From assembly GCF_028736215.1 (NCBI RefSeq), contig NZ_CP117883.1:3782001-3846000 (forward strand): 64,000 nt of DNA, read 5' to 3'. Positions 58,507 to 64,000 of this stretch are shown in pieces. The position numbers and the translations under genes were made by a program. The stretch comes from Mucilaginibacter sp. KACC 22773. Its GTDB lineage: Bacteria > Bacteroidota > Bacteroidia > Sphingobacteriales > Sphingobacteriaceae. Every line of letters begins with the position of its first letter. Positions within the stretch are counted from its first letter, which is position 1. The notes under the pieces are model-generated. The model saw nothing but the letters and a program-made list of their open reading frames with translations. It searched no databases and had not been told where the DNA came from.

Positions 58507-61248
58507 TTATTTAGCGTATTTAGCGGCAACCTTATCTTTTACCACAACCCACGGATAGTTAAAAGTGTAATCGCCTGATCCTAACTGTACTGTTGTGCCG
58601 TTTGCATCGCCACTGGCACCTGTTAGCGGTTTACCATCCTGTTTTACATCTTCGGCATGTGCCTGCGGCAGTGTTAGCCCTGCTGTAGTATTAGCAGGAA
58701 TTTTAACGTGTATGCGCATGATGCCATCTTTAACTTCCCACTCAGAAAGCAGCTGGCCGTACATGGTTTCAAAAGTTGCTTTGGCAAAGGTAAACTGGCG
58801 GCCGGGTTCGGGTTTCAATACTATATTTTTATAGCCCGGTTTACCAATTTGCAGGCCTGTAACATGCTGGTACATCCAATCGCCCACGGCACCGTACGAA
58901 TAGTGATTAAAGGAATTCATCCCTTTATCCTGGAAAGTACTGTCGGTTTTAATACCATCCCAACGCTCCCAAATGGTGGTTGCGCCCATTTTTACAGGGT
59001 ATAGCCACGATGGATACGTTTTTTGTAGCAACAGGTCATAAGCCACATTGGTATAACCATTTTGTGATAATACCTGGCATAGGTAGGGCGTACCTAAAAA
59101 CCCGGTTGAAAGGTGGTTGTTCCGGCTGCGTACATCCTCAACCAGGTAAGCTGCGGCCCTGCTTTTTAAACTATCGGGCACCAGGTTAAATTTTAATGCC
59201 AGTACGTAACCTGTTTGCGAGTCGGCGAAAATGCGGCCGGTGGGGGTCATATAATTGTGGATGAAAGCCTTTTTCACACCTTCAAACACATCATTGTATT
59301 TCTTCTCGTCGGCAGTGTTACCAATAGCGCCCGCGGCCTGGCTAAGCAGTTTTGCCGAATACGCATAAAAAGCGGTAGCAATCATATCGGGGTTGGTATA
59401 ACCATTTGGCTCCGAAAAATCATAGATACCCGGACGGTAAAACAACCAATCGCCAAAAACACTACCCCCGCGCCAAATGTAGCTATCCCCTGCCTTTTTG
59501 ATAATCTTATCAACATAGGCTTTCATGCTGGGATATTGGGTTTGCAAAATGCGCTTATCGGCATAAACCTGGTACATTGTCCACGGAACAATAACAGCCA
59601 CATCGCCCCAACCCGCCGATGTGGCGCGATTGGTTTGTAAAACATCGGGCACCACAAAAGGCACCCCGCCATCCGGAAACTGGTCGGCTGCTACATCCTT
59701 CATCCATTTTGCAAAAAACGAACCTACGTTCATGTTAAAGGCCGCCGTGCGCGAAAAAACCTGCGCGTCGCCTGTCCAGCCCAATCGTTCATCGCGCTGC
59801 GGACAGTCTGTAGGAATATCTAAAAAATTACCTTTTTGCCCCCATTGAATATTGTGTTGCAACTTGTTAATCATGGTATCTGAACAGGTAAACTGCCCGG
59901 TAACCGGCATATCCGAATGGATTACAACAGCCGTAAAATTCTCAGGCTTAATCTCGCCCGGAAAACCTTCTACAGCGATATATCTAAAACCCATAAAAGT
60001 GAAGTGCGGCTCAAATATTTCCACGCCATCGCCCTTCAGGGTATAATTAATGGTTGCGGTGGCATTGCGCAGGTTGGCTGTATAAAACTCACCAAACTTA
60101 TCCAACACTTCGGCATGCCTTATGGTAACGGTTTTTCCGGCCGGGCCACTCACTTTTAGTCTTATCCAGCCCGTCATATCCTGGCCAAAATCAATAATTT
60201 GGGTTCCTTTAGGGCTTTTAAAAATCGCTATGGGCTTCAGTTCGGCAATTTGGTGCACCGGCACACTTTGTACCCCAACCAATGTGGTTTTTGTGATATT
60301 GTTGGCAACATCAACCGGCAACCATGCTGCAGCATCAAACCCTTTTTTATTCCAGCCGGTTGTTTCTTTACGGGCATCGTAATTTTCGCCATCGTAAATG
60401 CCGTTAAGCGTTACCGGCCCGTTTTGGGTACCTTTCCATGAGCCATCTGAGTTTACGTTTTCGATAGTGCCATCGGCATAAGTTATTTGTAACTGGCATA
60501 ACAAGGCAAGGTTTTTACCCCAGAAACCCCAGTTGTTCATGTAAGCTATCGTGCCTTTAAACCAGCCGTCGCCAATCATGGCGCCGATTACGTTATCGCC
60601 GGGCTGCAGCATAGCGGTAACATCATAAACCTGGTATTGCAGGCGTTTTTTATACTCCGTCCAGCCGGGCGTAAGCACCTGGTTACCTATTTTGCTGCCG
60701 TTGAGGTATAACTCATACACGCCATGGGCGGTAGCATAAACCCGGGCCGATACCACTTTTTTAGATGCCGAAAATTGTTTGCGTAACATTACCGCAGGCA
60801 TTTTGCGCGAGCTGTCCTGTTTGGGTTGCACCCAGCTGGCCGTCCAGTCGGTGGTGTTAAACAAACCTGTTTCAAAATAAGCTGGTTTGCTCCAGGCAGA
60901 TGTATTGCCATGGTTATCCCATACTTTTACCCGCCAATAGTAGCGTGTTGCCGATTTTAGCGAAACGCCATTATAAGTAACAAACACTGATGAATCGGAC
61001 GCTACCTTTCCCGTATTCCAAACGGTTTTGGAAGGCGAAAAGGAAGCATCAGTGGCAACAACAATAGTATATGCCTGCTGTAAAGTATTTCGTTGGGTGG
61101 TATTAATTTTCCAGCTCAGGCGGGGGTGAGTAATATCGATACCGATAGGATCTGTTAAATATTCGGCGGTCAGGCTTTCAACAACAGGTTTTTGCGCCAT
61201 GCAAATCGCCGGCAAAACAGCAAATAAAAAAAGTAAAATACGTTTCAT
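58507..61248 (-). CDS. Alpha-L-rhamnosidase, GH78
   Basis: A 913-residue secreted enzyme that removes terminal L-rhamnose from plant or microbial glycans. After the signal peptide (ends CMAQ) comes the N-terminal fibronectin-like sandwich (EYLTDPIGIDITHPRLSWKI). The accessory lectin-like domains follow (YELYLNGSKIGNQVLTPGWTEYKKRL). The six-hairpin barrel has its signature PTDCPQRDERLGWTGDAQVF near residues 475-495 with catalytic acidic residues. The C-terminal beta domain (AKATFETMYGQLLSEWEV) completes the family order. It is not in a SusC/D locus here. A polysaccharide deacetylase gene lies just upstream on the same strand. Confidence 0.95.
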   Translation of the reverse strand: MKRILLFLFAVLPAICMAQKPVVESLTAEYLTDPIGIDITHPRLSWKINTTQRNTLQQAYTIVVATDASFSPSKTVWNTGKVASDSSVFVTYNGVSLKSATRYYWRVKVWDNHGNTSAWSKPAYFETGLFNTTDWTASWVQPKQDSSRKMPAVMLRKQFSASKKVVSARVYATAHGVYELYLNGSKIGNQVLTPGWTEYKKRLQYQVYDVTAMLQPGDNVIGAMIGDGWFKGTIAYMNNWGFWGKNLALLCQLQITYADGTIENVNSDGSWKGTQNGPVTLNGIYDGENYDARKETTGWNKKGFDAAAWLPVDVANNITKTTLVGVQSVPVHQIAELKPIAIFKSPKGTQIIDFGQDMTGWIRLKVSGPAGKTVTIRHAEVLDKFGEFYTANLRNATATINYTLKGDGVEIFEPHFTFMGFRYIAVEGFPGEIKPENFTAVVIHSDMPVTGQFTCSDTMINKLQHNIQWGQKGNFLDIPTDCPQRDERLGWTGDAQVFSRTAAFNMNVGSFFAKWMKDVAADQFPDGGVPFVVPDVLQTNRATSAGWGDVAVIVPWTMYQVYADKRILQTQYPSMKAYVDKIIKKAGDSYIWRGGSVFGDWLFYRPGIYDFSEPNGYTNPDMIATAFYAYSAKLLSQAAGAIGNTADEKKYNDVFEGVKKAFIHNYMTPTGRIFADSQTGYVLALKFNLVPDSLKSRAAAYLVEDVRSRNNHLSTGFLGTPYLCQVLSQNGYTNVAYDLLLQKTYPSWLYPVKMGATTIWERWDGIKTDSTFQDKGMNSFNHYSYGAVGDWMYQHVTGLQIGKPGYKNIVLKPEPGRQFTFAKATFETMYGQLLSEWEVKDGIMRIHVKIPANTTAGLTLPQAHAEDVKQDGKPLTGASGDANGTTVQLGSGDYTFNYPWVVVKDKVAAKYAK

Positions 61249-61320
61249 GATTTATGATTGGTTACCAATGATATCATTCGCGTGCGGCAATGGCAACCCC
61301 GTCTGTCTTTTGTCTCTCCC

Positions 61321-62088
61321 TTAATTAATCGTTTTAGCATAATCGAGGGCGTCCTGAAATGTACGCACTTCTATTTCGTCCTGGTGTTGCTTAAGGTAAA
61401 GCAATAATTGTTTGTGTGCAGCAGCAGGCGTAATGATATAGTCGCCGCCAACACCATGAAACATAAATATGGCCAGCCCGCCTGTTTGCTGTGCCTTTTT
61501 AGCAAAAGCAATCAATTCATCGCCGGTAACACCGCCATGTATGCCCCAGGACGGAACCTGCATAGGATCTATTTTTTTAAAATCGGTAATAACTGCATCC
61601 GGGCCGCCTCCAATGCGCGCATACCTAACAATACTGGCAGCACTCAGTGAATCGGCATACTTTACACCGCCAACCGCTATTTCGGTGCATGGATAAGCAT
61701 AAGTACGGGCACCGGCTTTTCCGTCCACCGCGTAAAGAAGATTATTCATTTCAGCTATTTCCCGTTTGATCATGTATACCGTGTAGTTGGCCGAGTTATC
61801 TGCCGGATTACCTTTTCCAGGATTAACGAAACACGGGTGGTAAAGACTGTGGTTAGCCAGTTCATGCCCGTGTTGGGCTACCTGCCGCCAACTGGGGATG
61901 GTTGCCTGGGTTAGATACCCTGTAAGAAAAAATGTTCCCTTAAATCCCATCGAATCCAATTGTGGCAGCGCAATATCCAATTGCGATGGCAAGGCATCAT
62001 CATAAGTAAGTACAATAATGGCCTTTTTATGGGTTTGTGCAAAAGTGGCAAAATTTAGGAGTAGTAATAGCAGGGTTATTCTTTTCAT
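61321..62088 (-). CDS. Secreted polysaccharide deacetylase (NodB-like)
   Basis: A 255-residue carbohydrate esterase family 4-like enzyme. A signal peptide (MKRITLLLLLLNFATFAQ) is followed by the first motif VLTYDDA (Asp30, Asp31). The second motif HGHELANHSLYHPCF holds the two metal histidines. RTYAYPCTE and FMFHGVGGDYIITP supply the later motifs. These enzymes cut acetyl groups from N-acetylglucosamine or xylan. I start at the Met at 62088, which gives the signal peptide; the longer frame adds eight residues. It lies 72 bases upstream of the rhamnosidase gene and may be co-transcribed. Confidence 0.9.
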   Translation of the reverse strand: MKRITLLLLLLNFATFAQTHKKAIIVLTYDDALPSQLDIALPQLDSMGFKGTFFLTGYLTQATIPSWRQVAQHGHELANHSLYHPCFVNPGKGNPADNSANYTVYMIKREIAEMNNLLYAVDGKAGARTYAYPCTEIAVGGVKYADSLSAASIVRYARIGGGPDAVITDFKKIDPMQVPSWGIHGGVTGDELIAFAKKAQQTGGLAIFMFHGVGGDYIITPAAAHKQLLLYLKQHQDEIEVRTFQDALDYAKTIN

Positions 62089-62246
62089 AAAAACAGGTTT
62101 AAAAACCCGCACTAATATAAACTAAGCTGCGGATTTTAGCTACGGCAACAATAAAAAAAAATAAATTAAACGCCACAAAACCCTACTGACATAGGGTTGT
62201 CACAGGCGGGTTGTTACTTTGAATTATAATCAAAAACAAAAACGCT

Positions 62247-62774
62247 ATGAATATTATTCCAATGTTTTTAAAGGAGTTGGAGCAGGAAGCCCAAACCACC
62301 CGTAAAATGCTCGAGATTGTGCCAACCGACAAATTTCAATGGCAGCCGCACCCAAAAAGCATGACCATTGCAGACCTTACCGTGCACATTGTTGATTTGC
62401 CAAACTGGCTTGCACTGGCCGTGTACACCGATGGATTAAATTTTGCCACCGAACCTTATAATCCCCCAACAGCCGAAAATGCCGAGGGCTTATTAGATTT
62501 GCTGGAACAATCTGTAGCCAAAGGCAAAGAAGCCCTGCAAAACATCAACGAAGAAGAGCTGCTGAAACCCTGGACATTAAGCAATGGCGATGTGATATTA
62601 CAGAACTATAACAAGGCCGAAGTAATCAGGGTTGCCTTTTGCCAGCTTGTACATCATCGCGCCCAGTTAGGCGTGTACCTGCGCCTGCTAAACATCCCGA
62701 TACCAGGCAGCTACGGCCCCAGCGCCGACGAACTGAGCGGAGAATATCAACGAGAGGTAGCAAGTACCATTTAG
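62247..62774 (+). CDS. DinB-family metal-dependent protein
   Basis: A 175-residue four-helix-bundle protein of the DinB/YfiT group. Metal ligands are His47 in LTVHIVDLPNW and the pair in QLVHHRAQLGVYLRLLN. The helix signatures TTRKMLEIVPTDKFQWQPHPKSMTI and GSYGPSADE at the end are typical. Some members are thiol transferases (bacillithiol, mycothiol), but most have no known role. Single gene, with a heptad repeat immediately after the stop. Confidence 0.9.
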   Translation: MNIIPMFLKELEQEAQTTRKMLEIVPTDKFQWQPHPKSMTIADLTVHIVDLPNWLALAVYTDGLNFATEPYNPPTAENAEGLLDLLEQSVAKGKEALQNINEEELLKPWTLSNGDVILQNYNKAEVIRVAFCQLVHHRAQLGVYLRLLNIPIPGSYGPSADELSGEYQREVASTI

Positions 62775-62892
62775 TATCAAGTAGTAAGTAGTAAGTAGTA
62801 AGTAGTAAGTAGTAAGTAGTAAGTAGTAAGACAGCTGCGAAAATTGGTTAATCCGAAAGTCAAAAAATCTTGATACTTACTACTTACTACTA
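62773..62892. repeat. Heptanucleotide repeat (GTAGTAA)x7 with facing partner
   Basis: Seven perfect copies of GTAGTAA (62781-62829) are preceded by AGTATCA. About 40 bases on, CTTGATACTTACTACTTAC (from 62869) is the reverse-complement pattern. It is the longest perfect heptad array in the window. A related copy is at 20219-20247. Confidence 0.9.
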
Positions 62893-62898
62893 AACAAA

Positions 62899-62929
62899 AA
62901 CGATTGTCCTTTATTTAGAACAATCGTCT
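62899..62929 (-). terminator. Bidirectional terminator
   Basis: The stem AACGATTGT / ACAATCGTC has a 12-base loop, flanked by A-rich DNA on the left and T-rich on the right. It serves the small membrane protein gene on the minus strand and possibly the DinB-like gene. Confidence 0.75.
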
Positions 62930-62953
62930 TTTACATGTCTTGCTGTGTGGATA

Positions 62954-63166
62954 CTAATTTCTATACTTTGATAATTTCCCTTCGTTTATTTCTTCAAGGA
63001 AACCATTCTCGTTGATTGCGTACCGGGCATAGGTTGTATCGGTATCAATTTTGTATTTGGTAACAGATTTTGATTTTTTGCGGGCTTTAGCGCGCAAAAT
63101 GAACATAACAGCTGTGAAACAGATTACGGCAAGCAGTGCAGTGATTTGGAAAAATATAAAAGGCAT
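62954..63166 (-). CDS. Small membrane protein, 70 aa
   Basis: No family is recognised. One N-terminal TM helix (about MPFIFFQITALLAVICFTAVMFIL), then a Lys/Arg patch (RAKARKKSKSVTK) and a polar tail (YARYAINENGFLEEINEGKLSKYRN), so it should sit in the inner membrane with its tail in the cytoplasm. I take the ATG at 63166; a GTG at 63196 is also open and would add ten residues. A terminator lies 25 bases after its stop, which supports it being expressed. Confidence 0.6.
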   Translation of the reverse strand: MPFIFFQITALLAVICFTAVMFILRAKARKKSKSVTKYKIDTDTTYARYAINENGFLEEINEGKLSKYRN

Positions 63167-63387
63167 AACGTTGAAAATAAATTGTTTAATACGCACATCT
63201 AAAACTGTGTAAAACTTAAGCAGGATTTAATTTTAGCTGTAATCGTTGCATGTATATAGCTAAATATGTGCCAATAATTTATGAACGCTTTTACCTGAGG
63301 GAATGTTACAATATGAGGACAAAAAAGCGGGAATATTTAGCCTTTAAATATTAAACTTACGAAGATTAAAAAACTTCCTAAACAGAA

Positions 63388-63418
63388 AACTTGCGAAGTT
63401 TTAAAAACTTCGCAAGTT
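63388..63418. repeat. Perfect 13-bp palindrome
   Basis: AACTTGCGAAGTT (63388-63400) and AACTTCGCAAGTT (63406-63418) pair perfectly with a 5-base loop. It lies about 40 bases beyond the amidohydrolase stop and could act as its terminator. The sequence is like the arms at 11896-11929. Confidence 0.8.
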
Positions 63419-63459
63419 CGATAAAATCAAGACGGGAAATCCAAATCAAAAAAGGACAA

Positions 63460-64000
63460 TCACAAGTTATAAAACGAAATAGCGTTGCCTCCCCAAAATT
63501 GTTCCTGCTCGGTGGCAGATAGCTTTGCGATATAGTTTTGTGTTACCTGCATGGTACCCTCGTAGCCGCCTGCCAGCAGGCAAACCGGCCAATCGGAACC
63601 GAACATTACGCGGCCAGGGCCAAATGCATTGAATATTACATCAAGATACGGGGTAAAATCTTCAACCTTCCAGTTAGCCCAATCGGCCTCGGTTAGCATT
63701 CCCGAAATTTTGCAGGATACATTTTCATGTTTGGCCAGCGCTTCGATATCCTTTTGCCAGTCGCTTATCTTTCTGTTTTTGATATGTGGTTTGGCCAAAT
63801 GATCAACCACAAACTTTTGATTGGGAAAATTGCCCGTTAATTGATTAGCAAAGGGCAGATGCCGCGGAAATATCAGGATATCATAGGTATAGCCGTACTT
63901 TTCAAGCATGCCTATGCCTTTTTGAAAAGCAGGTTGCAGCATGTATTGGTCATCACCCTCTGATTGCAAAACATGCCGGAATCCTTTGAGCTTATCATAG
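63460..64000 (-). CDS. Amidohydrolase (lactonase-like TIM barrel), C-terminal part
   Basis: The frame enters from the right edge: YDKLKGFRHVLQSEGDDQYML precedes the first Met-like codon at 63969, so the 5' end is outside the window. Marks of the amidohydrolase-2 group are GYTYDILIFPRHLPFA, KFVVDHLAKPHIKNR with the metal histidine, and the late VMFGSDWPVCLLAGGY with the metal aspartate. The DHLAKP and FGSDWPV pattern is typical of L-fuconolactone/L-rhamnonolactone hydrolases in sugar-acid breakdown. Proximity to the rhamnosidase fits that but does not prove it. Confidence 0.88.
   Translation of the reverse strand, partial: YDKLKGFRHVLQSEGDDQYMLQPAFQKGIGMLEKYGYTYDILIFPRHLPFANQLTGNFPNQKFVVDHLAKPHIKNRKISDWQKDIEALAKHENVSCKISGMLTEADWANWKVEDFTPYLDVIFNAFGPGRVMFGSDWPVCLLAGGYEGTMQVTQNYIAKLSATEQEQFWGGNAISFYNL

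Noticed and set aside
62773..62892. Possible CRISPR array
   Set aside because: The repeat unit is only 7 bp with no spacers of constant length and no cas genes.

Overview
This 64 kb chromosomal window most likely comes from a member of the Bacteroidota, family Sphingobacteriaceae, with a Mucilaginibacter or Pedobacter flavour. The evidence is a fused SecD-SecF protein, a TonB-dependent receptor with a carboxypeptidase-like N-terminal domain, a CHU_C/type-B (T9SS) sorting domain, an animal-type glutamine synthetase II, many signal peptides and lipoproteins, TAnnTTTG promoter-like boxes with little sign of Shine-Dalgarno sites, and secreted GH3 and GH78 glycosidases. No rRNA, tRNA, CRISPR array, transposase or phage gene was recognised. 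The genus is an inference.

Layout. 1-7.0 kb, plus strand: the 3' end of thyA, a small antitoxin-like ORF, folA, secDF, a type II NADH dehydrogenase and HMG-CoA lyase. 7.2-17.7 kb, minus strand: a ROK regulator, a run of small uncharacterised proteins, a GH3 glucosidase, a secreted alpha/beta hydrolase, a Crp/Fnr regulator, and a macro-domain protein in an operon with an EncFtn-type ferritin. 18.4-24.5 kb, minus strand: a putative nutrient-uptake operon of a TonB receptor, a beta-helix lipoprotein, a beta-propeller lipoprotein and a histidine-phosphatase-like protein. 24.8 kb: an ArsB/NhaD-type transporter. 26.1-38.1 kb: a near-complete molybdenum-cofactor island (YdeP-type molybdoenzyme, DUF7009, fdhD, moaD, GNAT, moaE, moeB-rhodanese, a mobB-mobA fusion, moaC, moeA, moaA, xdhC, mocA) that makes, cytidylylates, sulfurates and inserts the cofactor. 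38.2-46.9 kb: a DnaJ-KTSC protein, lipoproteins, a type-B sorted adhesin, galM-galT, a histone-H1-like protein and an RluA synthase. 47.1-56.8 kb: a TPR/histidine-kinase-like protein, glutamine synthetase II, then a gamma-glutamyl-ligase / kinase / HAD-phosphatase group, a MerC protein, a PAP2-like protein and gluconokinase. 56.9-58.5 kb: a frameshifted small gene followed by a HipA-like kinase overlapping a DUF3037 gene. 58.5-64 kb: alpha-L-rhamnosidase, polysaccharide deacetylase, DinB-like protein and the 3' end of an amidohydrolase.

The most unusual structural signal is non-coding. About fifteen intergenic regions carry short repeats whose period is 7 bp but whose sequence differs from locus to locus. 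They are often arranged as facing inverted pairs. A second set of palindromic REP/MITE-like hairpins sits beside genes and in at least two places supplies the last codons and the stop codon. The best candidate for an undescribed protein system is the overlapping HipA-like kinase/DUF3037 pair. Two genes appear frameshifted (39942-40309 and 56940-57301). One 56-residue lipoprotein gene (46742-46912) is short enough to be missed by standard length cut-offs.
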